From assembly GCA_002798195.1 (NCBI GenBank), contig NWQM01000016.1:248001-312000 (forward strand): 64,000 nucleotides of DNA, written 5' to 3'. This document shows positions 53,964-63,139 of this stretch, piece by piece. The translations under genes and the position numbers were made by a program. Below the pieces are notes generated by a model that had not been told where the DNA came from, did no database searches, and saw only the letters and a list, made by a program, of their open reading frames with translations. This DNA is from Lysobacteraceae bacterium NML03-0222. Lineage in GTDB: Bacteria; Pseudomonadota; Gammaproteobacteria; Xanthomonadales; Xanthomonadaceae. How positions within the stretch are numbered: position 1 is the first letter of the stretch; every line of letters starts with the position of its first letter.

Positions 53964-54788
53964 TCAGCCCTCGCCCGGGCTGGATTGCAAGACGCCGTTG
54001 CGCCATTCCATCTGTCCGGCATCAAGACCCGTGCTGGCCATATAGCGCAATATTGAGCGCACCGTCACCACCGGATAGTCGCCCTTCAGGCGTGTACTCA
54101 CCGGGTGATCGGTAAAGTCGGTATTGGCACTGAACATCCCACCCAAGACGCGCTTGCCATAAGCCACATGGATGGTATCAGGCTCAAAGCCACGCTGCTG
54201 GGCTTGGGCGAAGGTGCGGGCGCGGGTGATTTGCGCATCCGCTGGCAATTGCGTCACTGCCAGCGTTTCCAGAACCCATGCGGTGGAGTTCTGCGTTTTT
54301 TCACTGCCTGGCCTTGCCAGCAGGTTGTAGTTGTGATTCAAAAGGCTATTGCTGGGCAGTGCACGCAAATAATCGGCAAGACGCTCAGCCTCGGCCTGCG
54401 GCAACCAGACAATGCGTGCATCCTGATTCACCAGGTCATCGGCAAAAAAGTTCACCAGCCCCTGAACATGCAAACCGGCACGGTCGGTGCCGCAGTGATT
54501 CAAAAGATGCACCACGCTCCAGCGCCCGCTGGCGTGGTCGCGCACGGCAAACCCGGCATGACTGTAAACCAGCCCGTAACGGGAAAGATCCGTCCCGACC
54601 CGCGCAACCAGAGCCACCGGCGCATTGCGTGCCTCCAGTGCATCGGCCACGGTGATTGCAGTCCGTGCAGCGGCAGCCACTTGCTGCGGTGTGGTTTCGT
54701 GCGCTTCACAGCCCTGTCCTGCCAGAGTCGGTAGCGGTAAAAGCAGCGCCACTGCCAGCGTAGCTGCGACAAATCCCGGCATTTTCAT
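53964..54788 (-). CDS. DUF2145 exported protein
   Basis: The 274-residue product has a signal peptide (cleavage near TLAGQG). It then has the DUF2145 pattern: RVGTDLSRYGLVYSHAGFAVRDH, WSVVHLLNHCGTDRAGLHVQGL, and LLNHNYNLLARPGSEKTQNSTAWVLE, with conserved Cys and His that look like a papain/NlpC-related fold. Function is unknown. The ATG coincides with the stop of the upstream gene, so the two are translationally coupled. Confidence 0.85.
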   Translation of the reverse strand: MKMPGFVAATLAVALLLPLPTLAGQGCEAHETTPQQVAAAARTAITVADALEARNAPVALVARVGTDLSRYGLVYSHAGFAVRDHASGRWSVVHLLNHCGTDRAGLHVQGLVNFFADDLVNQDARIVWLPQAEAERLADYLRALPSNSLLNHNYNLLARPGSEKTQNSTAWVLETLAVTQLPADAQITRARTFAQAQQRGFEPDTIHVAYGKRVLGGMFSANTDFTDHPVSTRLKGDYPVVTVRSILRYMASTGLDAGQMEWRNGVLQSSPGEG

Positions 54789-55195
54789 CAGCCAATCTCC
54801 TGACTATGAATCATTTTGCGCACACGCGGATCCGGCACAAATGCGAACACCCTGCCCTCATGGCTCAACAAATAACCGCCTAGCACGACTGAAACCACCA
54901 CCGTCCCGGAAACTACCAAGCCGGTACCGACCACGGCACGACTTGAAACCCTGACCACATGAGAGACGCCGGTTCCGACTTTTTCCAGCACCAGCACCAC
55001 GGTTTCGCCACTGGCTTCCAGCGATTTCACCACAAATCTGCCGCCTGCCGACAACGCCAGTGCAGTCGCCTCCGAGGCCTCACCGGAAAGTTCAAGACTC
55101 AAGGCCGAAGCCTCACTGGCCTGGTTCGATTGCGGCGCGGCAAAGGCAGAAAATGGGGTTGCAAGCAGCAGAGCTGCCAGGGTCTTGCAATACAT
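54788..55195 (-). CDS. Small exported protein coupled to DUF2145
   Basis: The 135-residue product has a signal peptide (cleavage near AFAAP). A Ser/Ala/Glu-rich part follows, then a Val/Gly-rich hydrophobic stretch (about 88-112, GTGLVVSGTVVVSVVLGGYLL) that could span a membrane, and a short basic end. I recognise no family. Its stop overlaps the DUF2145 start by one base, and the XRE regulator gene is divergent, so this pair may be its target. Confidence 0.75.
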   Translation of the reverse strand: MYCKTLAALLLATPFSAFAAPQSNQASEASALSLELSGEASEATALALSAGGRFVVKSLEASGETVVLVLEKVGTGVSHVVRVSSRAVVGTGLVVSGTVVVSVVLGGYLLSHEGRVFAFVPDPRVRKMIHSQEIG

Positions 55196-55304
55196 CAGCG
55201 TTCTCCATTTGAGCTAAAGCGCATTTTTGCCCTGCCATGAAAGACTTGCAGTAAAAATCTACGAAGTGGAATATTCAAGCGCCTCGGGTATAGAGAAACT
55301 AGAC

Positions 55305-56054
55305 TTGTCACTCTCCATCGAACTGATTGATGCCTTAAAGCGCAGCCTGAAAGCACAGGGCATCACCTATAAAGATCTGGCGCAGCGCATTGGTATCAGC
55401 GAAGCGGCTATCAAGCGGATGTTTTCGGTAAAGTCGATTCAACTGCATCGCATCGAGCAAATCTGCGATGTGCTTGGTCTTGGCCTTTCTGAGCTGGCCG
55501 CAACCGCAGACCGGGCACGTCAACCAATGTCAGAACTGAATGAGGCACAAGAGCAAGCGCTGGTGGATGACCCGGCACTGCTACTGGTGATGTTTCTGGT
55601 ACTAAACCGCTGGCGTTTTGAGGACATGCAGTGTTATTTCAGCTTCAGCGAACCCGAATGGGTCTGCCTCCTTGCGCGCCTTGACCGCCTCGGAATCATC
55701 GAAATGCTGCCAGGCAATCGGGGAAGGCCATTGACTGCACGCAATTTTCGCTGGCGCTGCAATGGCCCGATGGAGCAGCATTTTCGACGTCAACTCCTGG
55801 GGGAATACTTTGCCGAAGCCTTTACCGGCGAGCAGGATGCACTCTATCTTCTGGCTGGGGAGTTAAGCCATGAAGGCGTGCAATTGATGCGCGAGCATCT
55901 GCAAGCGCTGGCGCGGGAGTTTGATGCACTACTGCTGCGCGATGCCACCCTCCCCACACAGCAAAAAACCGGCATTTGCCTGGTGCTGGCGCAGAAGCCC
56001 TGGATGTTTCCAAGCTTCGCACCTTATTTGCGTAGCGATGGCATACAGGCCTGA
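55305..56054 (+). CDS. XRE-family helix-turn-helix regulator with a ligand-type C-terminal part
   Basis: The open frame begins at TTG 55227, but homology begins near LSIELIDALKRSLKAQGITY, and TTG 55305 with AGAGA upstream leaves 110 bases for the divergent promoters; the start is uncertain. The product of about 249 residues has an HTH_3 domain at about 10-65 (KDLAQRIGISEAAIKRMFS). The C-terminal part of about 170 residues has no recognised motif but a conserved look (FEDMQCYFSFSEPEWVCLL). It probably regulates itself and the divergent exported pair. Confidence 0.8.
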   Translation: MSLSIELIDALKRSLKAQGITYKDLAQRIGISEAAIKRMFSVKSIQLHRIEQICDVLGLGLSELAATADRARQPMSELNEAQEQALVDDPALLLVMFLVLNRWRFEDMQCYFSFSEPEWVCLLARLDRLGIIEMLPGNRGRPLTARNFRWRCNGPMEQHFRRQLLGEYFAEAFTGEQDALYLLAGELSHEGVQLMREHLQALAREFDALLLRDATLPTQQKTGICLVLAQKPWMFPSFAPYLRSDGIQA

Positions 56055-56101
56055 GCCAGTTTGCTGACTGCAAAATACCCAGATTCATCTAAAGGACTGC
56101 C

Positions 56102-57166
56102 ATGAAAATCCACGCCCTGCTTGCAGCACTTGCCTTGGCCTTTTGCCATCCTGCCGCAGCACAAGAAGTGCTCACACCGACTGAACCAGCTCTGGCCAGT
56201 GCGCAGCCCGGCGTGGAAAGTCCGCTTATCGACAGTGTGGTAGTCAGTGGCCGGGTGCAAGGGCCAGGACTCTGGAAAGTCAGCCGTGGCGAGCATGTAA
56301 TGTGGGTGCTGGGACTGGTATCGCCGATTCCACACAATATCCAGTGGGACAGCATCGAAGTGGAAGCGCGCATGAGCCGTGCGCAAGAATGGCTGCTGCC
56401 ACCGAACTTTGCTTTCTCTCCAAGGGGCGGCATCGTCGGTGGCCTGTTTCTGCTACCGCAGGCCAACCGGCTGCGCAGGAACCCGGACGGCAAAACCCTG
56501 CAGCAAGTGCTCTCCCCGGAAGACGCTGTCCGTTGGCAGCGCTTGCAGCAGCGATATCTCGCCGACAAGCCGGAAGTCAACCAGTTGCGCCCCTATTTTG
56601 CTGGAGGTGAGCTATATCGCGCCGTACTGCGACAGAACGGCCTGGGCCGCAGTGGCGTGGTGGGGGAAACCCTGGAGCGGCTGCGCAAACAAAAGCGCTT
56701 GAAAACCGTTTCCACTAACTTCATACAGAAATTCTCCAGCCGTCAGGTGCTGCGGCAAGTCAATGCCAGTGCCGCCCAGCTGGATGACCGCGCCTGCCTT
56801 CGTCGTTATATGGACTGGGTTGAGCGTGAGATTCCGCGCAGCAAGCGCATTGCCAACGCCTGGGCGCTGGGCGACATCGATGCCCTGCGTAATGCCGGAC
56901 GCAGTGTCGGCGACTGGCCGGCCTGCCGACAAGTAATTGCCCAGGCATTTGGTCACACCCTCTCCATTCAAGCGGCCGAGGCCGAAGCCGAAAATCGCTG
57001 GTTGGCAGCCGCCGAAGCCGCCATTGCCCGAAATACCAGCACCTTCGCCACCCTGCCCATGCACCAGGTCACTTCCAGCAATGGCCTGCTTGCCCGCCTC
57101 AAAGCACGCGGTTATGAAGTGCAAGCCCCTACCTCGCCTGTTCCGCCTGAAGCCGACTCGCCATGA
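56102..57166 (+). CDS. TraB/GumN-like periplasmic protein lacking the GxxH histidine
   Basis: The 354-residue product has a signal peptide (cleavage near PAAAQE) and AAAGGA upstream. The start of the domain (GPGLWKVSRGEHVMWVLGLVSPIP) aligns with the TraB/GumN family segment, where the metal-dependent members have a GxxH motif after LLG. Here that place reads GLVS, so catalysis of the Tiki type is unlikely. The C-terminus (ENRWLAAAEAAIARNTSTF, then MHQVTSSNGLLARLKARGYEV) is typical of the family's end. It lies between the XRE gene and corC on the same strand. Confidence 0.75.
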   Translation: MKIHALLAALALAFCHPAAAQEVLTPTEPALASAQPGVESPLIDSVVVSGRVQGPGLWKVSRGEHVMWVLGLVSPIPHNIQWDSIEVEARMSRAQEWLLPPNFAFSPRGGIVGGLFLLPQANRLRRNPDGKTLQQVLSPEDAVRWQRLQQRYLADKPEVNQLRPYFAGGELYRAVLRQNGLGRSGVVGETLERLRKQKRLKTVSTNFIQKFSSRQVLRQVNASAAQLDDRACLRRYMDWVEREIPRSKRIANAWALGDIDALRNAGRSVGDWPACRQVIAQAFGHTLSIQAAEAEAENRWLAAAEAAIARNTSTFATLPMHQVTSSNGLLARLKARGYEVQAPTSPVPPEADSP

Positions 57167-57227
57167 CGGCAATCTCCCCCGACACTGTTAAACTGATGGC
57201 CTCCATGTTGGCCGCAACATCCACCGC

Positions 57228-58079
57228 ATGAACGAAGAGTCTGACAGTTCCAGCCCTCAACCTGAACAAAAAAGCTGGCTGCGCCGTTTGGGTGCAGCTT
57301 TTTCCGGTGAACCGACCAGCCGTGGCGATGTGCTGGAATTTTTGCGTGATGCCCAGGCCGATGGCCTGTTGGATCTGGATACCCTGCGGATGATGGAAGG
57401 CGCAATCGCCGTTTCCGAGCTCACCGTGGGCGATGTCATGGTCTCGCGCTCGCAAATGGTCACTGTGCCAGTGGATGCCGATATGCGCACCGCATTGAGA
57501 ACGGCGGTGGAATCCGGCCATTCACGCTTTCCCGTGCATGGTGAAGACCGCGACCAGATTCTTGGCATCTTGCTGGCCAAAGACCTGTTGCGCGGCATCA
57601 GCGATGATGGCGAATTGAACCTGCACGATCTGCTGCGCCCTGCATTCTTGATACCCGAATCCAAGCGCCTTGACCTGCTGCTGCGCGAATTCCGCCAATC
57701 GCGCAACCATATGGCCATCGTGATTGACGAATACGGTGGTGTGGCCGGCCTTGTCACCATCGAGGATGTGCTTGAGCAAATCGTCGGCGATATCGACGAT
57801 GAGCATGACGATGCCGAGGACAGCGCGCAAATTTCCGCACGCCCCGACGGGCAATATGTGGTGGATGCGCTGACGCCGATTGAGGATTTCAACAGCCGCT
57901 TCAGTGCCGATTTCAACGATGACGAATACGACACCATCGGCGGCTTGGTCACTGCCGCCATCGGCCACCTGCCCGAAGCCGGTGAGGAGTTGACCATGGG
58001 GCGCTTCGTGTTCCGTGTTGCCAATGCCGATGCCCGGCGCGTGCATGCCTTCCATGTGGGCGTATTGGGCGATGCCTGA
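57228..58079 (+). CDS. corC: CorC/YbeX-type CBS-domain protein
   Basis: The 283-residue soluble protein has an N-terminal short helical part, a CBS pair at about 65-190 (VGDVMVSRSQMVTV and GGVAGLVTIEDVLEQIVG), and a CorC_HlyC transporter-associated domain at about 205-280 (DALTPIEDFNSRF, TIGGLVTAAIGHLPEAGEE). YbeX in E. coli takes part in ribosome metabolism and Mg2+ homeostasis and lies directly after ybeZ-ybeY. Here it is 3.3 kb away from them. It overlaps the DUF4105 gene by 8 bases. Confidence 0.92.
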   Translation: MNEESDSSSPQPEQKSWLRRLGAAFSGEPTSRGDVLEFLRDAQADGLLDLDTLRMMEGAIAVSELTVGDVMVSRSQMVTVPVDADMRTALRTAVESGHSRFPVHGEDRDQILGILLAKDLLRGISDDGELNLHDLLRPAFLIPESKRLDLLLREFRQSRNHMAIVIDEYGGVAGLVTIEDVLEQIVGDIDDEHDDAEDSAQISARPDGQYVVDALTPIEDFNSRFSADFNDDEYDTIGGLVTAAIGHLPEAGEELTMGRFVFRVANADARRVHAFHVGVLGDA

Positions 58080-59265
58080 AATCCGGCGCGGCTACGCTCG
58101 CCTGTTGCTGGCCTGCCTGCTGTATCTGATGCCGCTGCTGGTACTGGCCACACCGCGCATTGGCGTGGTGACGATGGCGCCCGGCGAAGTGTTCTGGGAG
58201 CGTTTCGGCCATGACGCGATCGTGGTGGAGGATGATGAACACGGCGCCATTTCCTACAATTTTGGCTATTTCGACCCCACCGAGCCAGACTTCATTGCCC
58301 GCTTCATCCGCGGGCAAATGCGCTATCAATTGGTCGCGCTACCACTTGAGCAAGACCTGATCCAATACCGCGAGGCCGGCCGTGGCGTCAGCGTGCAATG
58401 GCTGGATTTGACACCCGCACAGGCCAACAAGCTGGCCACTGCACTGGCCGAAAATGCCCGCCCGGAGAATGCCCATTATCACTACGACTATTTCCGTGAT
58501 AACTGTGCCACCCGGGTACGCGATGCCCTGAACCTGGCCATGGATGGCACGCTGGCGCCGCAACTTGCCGCCAGCGCCCAAGGGCGCAGCTATCGCAGCG
58601 AGGCACTGCGACTGGCCGCGCCCGAAGCCTGGATGTGGCTGGGCTTTCAACTAGGGCTTGGCCCGCATGCCGACCGACCGCTTTCCCGTTGGGAGGAGGC
58701 CTTTATCCCGATGCGGCTGGCCGATAGCCTGCGGCTTGCCAAAAACAGCGAAGGCCGCCCACTGGTATTGGCCGAGACACAATGGTTAGCCCATCGCTTG
58801 CCAGCGGAGCCTGCCGAAAAACCGCTCCCGGTTTGGCAGTTCGGCATAGCCGGCCTGGCTATCGCACTGCTGTTGCTGGCGCTGGGGCAGCGCTACCCAC
58901 GGCTGATCGCAGGCTTTGCCCTGGGCTTTTGGCTGCTCTCAGGCCTTGCTGGCGCACTGATGCTGTATTTGTGGCTGGGCAGTGCGCATTGGGCAGCCTG
59001 GCGCAATCACAATCTGCTGCTGCTGCACCCACTGCTATGGCTACTATTGCCCGGTGGCTGGGCAATGCTGCGTGCCCGCCGCCCCTCGCCGCGCTTTATC
59101 TGGCTGCTCCGCGGCACAGCACTTATCGCCCTCCTGGCATGGCTGGATAGGGCGCTTGGCGTTGACCCGCAACGCAATGGCACCTGGATTGCGCTGCTGC
59201 TGCCAATCCATCTGGCACTGGCCGCACTGTGGGCACGCCCCAAGGTAGTGACAGCAGCCTATTGA
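58072..59265 (+). CDS. DUF4105 membrane protein
   Basis: The ATG at 58072 lies in the end of corC and gives 397 residues. A signal/anchor helix (about 10-28) is followed by a periplasmic DUF4105 domain with TMAPGEVFWERFGHDAIVV, HYHYDYFRDNCATRVRDAL (a His and a Cys of papain-like type) and SRWEEAFIPMRLADSL. About six C-terminal membrane helices follow from residue 255 onward. Function unknown; the DNCATR motif suggests a cysteine hydrolase fold. It converges with the DUF1631 gene. Confidence 0.88.
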   Translation: MPEIRRGYARLLLACLLYLMPLLVLATPRIGVVTMAPGEVFWERFGHDAIVVEDDEHGAISYNFGYFDPTEPDFIARFIRGQMRYQLVALPLEQDLIQYREAGRGVSVQWLDLTPAQANKLATALAENARPENAHYHYDYFRDNCATRVRDALNLAMDGTLAPQLAASAQGRSYRSEALRLAAPEAWMWLGFQLGLGPHADRPLSRWEEAFIPMRLADSLRLAKNSEGRPLVLAETQWLAHRLPAEPAEKPLPVWQFGIAGLAIALLLLALGQRYPRLIAGFALGFWLLSGLAGALMLYLWLGSAHWAAWRNHNLLLLHPLLWLLLPGGWAMLRARRPSPRFIWLLRGTALIALLAWLDRALGVDPQRNGTWIALLLPIHLALAALWARPKVVTAAY

Positions 59266-59289
59266 GCCGCCTGCCAGCGATAGTGCGCA

Positions 59290-61548
59290 TCAGGCGACTG
59301 TAGCCGGGCGCAACTCCAACTCTTCCCACAAATTGCGGATGGCCTGATCCATGGGCGCCTCCTCGGCGCAGAGCGTGACATCACCGGCCTTGATTTTGCA
59401 GGCCAGCTCCTCAGCCGAAACCAACAGGCGCTGCGTACCATAATGGTTGACAATCAGAAGCCGCGAAGTCAGCGGGCTGATCCAGACCAGCTTACCGGGG
59501 GATTTGCGGCCATCGCTTTGACGCAGACGAAAACGCTGCCCCGGCTTGAGCTTGCGCAGGCGCAAGACCAGCGTCGGGTCGGCCTCTGCCGCAAACATGG
59601 CTGCCTGGCCATCATCCGCCGCTGCACTGGCCTCGTGATCTTCAGGTGCTGTAGGCGGTGTGCGTACATAGCGCTCGGCATCCACATTGACCATGGCATG
59701 CAACAGGCGGGCAATGGCCTCATCAGCGGCCTCTTCAAACACCCCGGACTGCGCCACACATTCACGCAAAACCGGCAACTGCTCGGTAAACCCTTGAGCC
59801 AACTCAGCGGTACGCAATGCCGCACTGGCAGCATCAAGTTTGGGCAAGGCATCGCCCAATGCCAAAAGATTGCGATAGTGCTGTGACTCGGCACCATGCC
59901 GCAACCACATCTGCATCACGCCATTGCGCCAATAACCTTGCATGAATGCCCAAACGCCATCGCTCATTGGCTGCCTGCCGATGCGCTCAAGCAAGGCCTG
60001 ATAGGCCACATCCTGTGCGAACCTCAGGCGTTCACGGCCATACAGACTCTCTGCCAAGCGTTTTTCGGCAATCTCCATGCGCTGGCGCTGCTGCTTTAGC
60101 AAGCCGCGCATCTCCTGGGCAGCCGTCTCAAAGATGGCCTGATCTTTCTGGAAACGGGCAACAACCTCATCAACCCAATGCTCCGCCCGCTCAAGCAGCT
60201 CACGGCCAAAGGCATCGCGGCCGTCATTGCCCTCGCAGGCTTCGGTCAACGCATCCAGCAAACGCCTTGCCGGATGGCTTTGACTGGTGAAAAGCGAATC
60301 ATCCATGACCACCATCTTCACGCAAGGTAATACCAGCTTGGCGAACATCTGCATGCCACGATAGGGCAAGCCATGATCATGAACCAGATGCTCAAACAGC
60401 ATGGCGACCAGGTCGATGGCATCGTCCTCATCCTGGGCGAAGCGGGTTTTGGCCGGGTCAAACCCCAATTGCGCCGCTGCTTGCAGCAGCTGCTCGCGGA
60501 TTGCGCATTGCAGCGCGGTTGCAGCCTCGGCGGCAAGCGCACTCACAAATGGCGCCGGGTCTTCACCTTGCAGCATCGAGGCCACGGCCAACACTTCCGA
60601 GGTCTGGAAAACCTTGGCGTTGCCGGTTATGGACTGCGGCGGCCTGTGTGCCTGATGCTGATGGCGATGACGCCAATGTGCCAAGCACTCACGCAGACGC
60701 TGCCGATAGCCCGCCTCGCTGCCAATCGGCGCCGCCGTCCGGCGAGAGGCGACATCCGCCTCTGCTGCAAACCGCATATCGGCATTTTCAGCTGCGACCG
60801 GCTCAACCAAGCCGCCATCGGGCACCCAGCCATCCTGCTGCGGATGTGCATGTGTCGAAACAGCGGGCGCTGCCGCAGAAGTCACGGGCAAGGATGCGAC
60901 TAGGTTTTTCAGTAGCGGCTCAAGCCTTGGCAGGAGTGCTTCAAAGAGTGGCGGCAAGCGCGCTTCAAGCTCTTCAAAAATTATCGGCAGCAGTGTCGGG
61001 CTGCAATCATTCAGTGGCAACGCCCGGATAAAAGCATCAACAACCGCAGCCACACCCCAGGGATTTTCAGCATTTTGGCCAACACCCAACTGGCCGGCCA
61101 ATGCCGCCATCTGCCCTTCGATCACCAGCAGCCGCCTTTCTATCTGCTTGTGAACAGTGTCCGTGGTCTTTTGCCCATGCAGCTGCGCAGACAGTTCCGC
61201 CTCCGACATCAGGGACAGGCCCTCACCGCTGTAGTTTGCACGCGTCTGCCGGGGGGTGCACCAGGCCAGGGCCTTATCTTCAAGCGCCGCACGCAGATGG
61301 CGCTGCCAGTCCTCCTCGGCAAGCCCCAGTATTTCCAGCGACTCCAGCTCTGCCTGATGCGTGGAATAAGCTGTCGCAGCCTCGTCCTGTGCTTGCCAGC
61401 GGCGCTTCAAGGTCGTCCAGAAATCAGCCAGCTCATGCGTTACCCAGTCAGCCATTTGCCTGCTGGCCTGCTGATACGGCAGCGTTGCCGGCACGCCAAT
61501 GACCTCAGGCTGGGCACTGCTCAGTTCTTCAAGCGATTTGCCTATCAT
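59290..61548 (-). CDS. DUF1631 protein
   Basis: This is a 752-residue soluble protein of the DUF1631 family of Pseudomonas and Xanthomonas relatives, with no agreed function. Family segments are LMSEAELSAQLHGQKTTDTV near residue 113, FEHLVHDHGLPYRGMQMFAK and LDALTEACEGNDGRDAFGRE in the middle. A C-terminal PilZ-like small domain (about 670-745) has LRKLKPGQRFRLRQSDGR and SPLTSRLLIVNHYGTQ, which might bind a nucleotide second messenger. No partner is visible nearby; it is convergent with DUF4105 and divergent from the nitroreductase. Confidence 0.87.
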   Translation of the reverse strand: MIGKSLEELSSAQPEVIGVPATLPYQQASRQMADWVTHELADFWTTLKRRWQAQDEAATAYSTHQAELESLEILGLAEEDWQRHLRAALEDKALAWCTPRQTRANYSGEGLSLMSEAELSAQLHGQKTTDTVHKQIERRLLVIEGQMAALAGQLGVGQNAENPWGVAAVVDAFIRALPLNDCSPTLLPIIFEELEARLPPLFEALLPRLEPLLKNLVASLPVTSAAAPAVSTHAHPQQDGWVPDGGLVEPVAAENADMRFAAEADVASRRTAAPIGSEAGYRQRLRECLAHWRHRHQHQAHRPPQSITGNAKVFQTSEVLAVASMLQGEDPAPFVSALAAEAATALQCAIREQLLQAAAQLGFDPAKTRFAQDEDDAIDLVAMLFEHLVHDHGLPYRGMQMFAKLVLPCVKMVVMDDSLFTSQSHPARRLLDALTEACEGNDGRDAFGRELLERAEHWVDEVVARFQKDQAIFETAAQEMRGLLKQQRQRMEIAEKRLAESLYGRERLRFAQDVAYQALLERIGRQPMSDGVWAFMQGYWRNGVMQMWLRHGAESQHYRNLLALGDALPKLDAASAALRTAELAQGFTEQLPVLRECVAQSGVFEEAADEAIARLLHAMVNVDAERYVRTPPTAPEDHEASAAADDGQAAMFAAEADPTLVLRLRKLKPGQRFRLRQSDGRKSPGKLVWISPLTSRLLIVNHYGTQRLLVSAEELACKIKAGDVTLCAEEAPMDQAIRNLWEELELRPATVA

Positions 61549-61686
61549 GGTCGCCCTTTACTGCATGGCTGAAGCTTCACCCTATCAGCTTAACCAAAGC
61601 CATGCTTGCCAATCCCTGCATTTCATCGCAGATTTCACATCCTCTCCGCCTGAAATTCAGGCAACCGGTCGCAAATTCGGACTTTC

Positions 61687-62250
61687 ATGAGCATTTCCTT
61701 CCTCGAACAACGCCGCTCCACCCCTTCCCGGCAACTGACAGCGCCTGGTCCCAACGAAGAACAGCTGTTGACCATGCTGCAAGCCGCCAGCCGCGTTCCC
61801 GACCACGGCAAGCGGGTGCCATTCCGGTTTTTGCGCATCCAGGGCGATGCCCGTCATGCGCTGGGTGAATTGCTGGCCGCCCGCAAGCACATGCTGGAGT
61901 CCGATTCCAGCGCAGCAGTGATTCAAAAAGAACGCGAGCGCTTCAGCTTCGCACCGCTCATCATCACCGTGATTGCCGCGCAAGGCGAGGACGAAAAAAT
62001 CCCTGCCAGTGAGCGTTATGCCACCGCCTCATGCGTGTGTTTTGCACTGCTGCAAGCGGCACAGGCACTGGGTTTTGGCGCGCAATGGCTGACCGGTTGG
62101 GCCGCGACCGACAGCGAAATCTGCGCACGGCTTGGCCTTGCCACGGACGAGGCGCTGGTCGGCTTTATCCATATCGGGACCGCCAAACTGCAAGCGCCCG
62201 AGCGCGAGCGCCCGGATGCGACCCAACTGCTGCGCGACTGGCAGCCGTGA
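61687..62250 (+). CDS. Nitroreductase-family flavoprotein (YdjA-like)
   Basis: This 187-residue FMN protein is of the short, minimal nitroreductase type. It begins FLEQRRSTPSRQLTAPGPNE, followed by ASRVPDHGKRVPFRFL and SCVCFALLQAAQALGFGAQWLTGW, which match E. coli YdjA (RRSASRLxxPAPxG, PDHG). YdjA-type enzymes bind FMN at the dimer interface; physiological substrates are unknown. The stop overlaps the exonuclease start (GTGA), so both are made from one transcript. Confidence 0.9.
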   Translation: MSISFLEQRRSTPSRQLTAPGPNEEQLLTMLQAASRVPDHGKRVPFRFLRIQGDARHALGELLAARKHMLESDSSAAVIQKERERFSFAPLIITVIAAQGEDEKIPASERYATASCVCFALLQAAQALGFGAQWLTGWAATDSEICARLGLATDEALVGFIHIGTAKLQAPERERPDATQLLRDWQP

Positions 62251-63131
62251 GTACACGCCCCGCACTGTATCTGGTGGATGCCTCGCTGTACGTGTTTCGT
62301 GCTTGGCATTCCATGCCGGACGAATGGCACGATGCCGAGGGCTGGCCGCTCAATGCCGTACAGGGCTTTGCTCGTTTCGTGCTGGAGCTGCTTGAGCGCG
62401 AGCGTCCGCAGCATATCGTGGTGGCGTTTGACGAAGCGCTCGATGGTTGCTTCCGCAGCCGCCTGTATCCGGCCTACAAGGCCAACCGCCCGCCGGCACC
62501 AGAAGAACTGAAACGCCAGTTCGCCTGGTGCAAGGCGCTCTGCCAGGCACTGGGGCTCAACACGCTGGCACATCCCGAATACGAAGCCGATGACCTGATT
62601 GGCAGCGCCTTGGCGCAAGGCCGCAGTCACGGCCTGCGCGGCGTGATTGTTTCGGCCGACAAAGACCTCTCACAGCTGTTGCAGGACGATGACGAGCAGT
62701 TTGATTTTGCCCGCGCCCAGCGATGGGGCGTGTCCGGCGTAAAGGCCAAGCACGGCGTGCACCCACATCAAGTGGCCGACTATCTGGCGCTGGCCGGGGA
62801 CGCGGTGGACAACATCCCCGGCATCAGCGGCATTGGACAGAAAACTGCCGCAGCACTGATTTCACACTTCGGCAGCCTCGATGCGCTGCTTGAACGCCTG
62901 CATGAAGTGCCATTCCTGCGCCTGCGCGGCGCCGCGGGCATTGCCCGGCGACTGACCGAGCAGCGTGAGCATGCACGTCTCTGGCAGCAACTCACCCGGA
63001 TTGCCCAGGATGCCCCCCTGCCGGTCGCGGCACCGTTTACCCGTGTAACAAGCGATAGCGCTGCCTTGCAGGCGTTTGCCGAGCGTGCCCGTTTGGGTCC
63101 TTTGACCCGGCGCCGCCTGCTTTCGGCCTGA
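62247..63131 (+). CDS. Stand-alone 5'-3' exonuclease / flap endonuclease (Xni/ExoIX-like)
   Basis: Translation starts at GTG 62247 inside the nitroreductase stop. The 294-residue product is like the 5' nuclease domain of Pol I without the polymerase: YLVDASLYVFRAWHSMP with the first acidic residue, VVAFDEALDGCFRSRLYPAYKANR, PEYEADDLIGSAL with Glu/Asp/Asp, IVSADKDLSQLL, and the H3TH segment LAGDAVDNIPGISGIGQKTAAALI. It keeps more acidic residues than E. coli Xni, so it is probably an active flap nuclease. It converges with the Gcr-like gene. Confidence 0.9.
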   Translation: MSTRPALYLVDASLYVFRAWHSMPDEWHDAEGWPLNAVQGFARFVLELLERERPQHIVVAFDEALDGCFRSRLYPAYKANRPPAPEELKRQFAWCKALCQALGLNTLAHPEYEADDLIGSALAQGRSHGLRGVIVSADKDLSQLLQDDDEQFDFARAQRWGVSGVKAKHGVHPHQVADYLALAGDAVDNIPGISGIGQKTAAALISHFGSLDALLERLHEVPFLRLRGAAGIARRLTEQREHARLWQQLTRIAQDAPLPVAAPFTRVTSDSAALQAFAERARLGPLTRRRLLSA

Positions 63132-63139
63132 TAGGCTGT

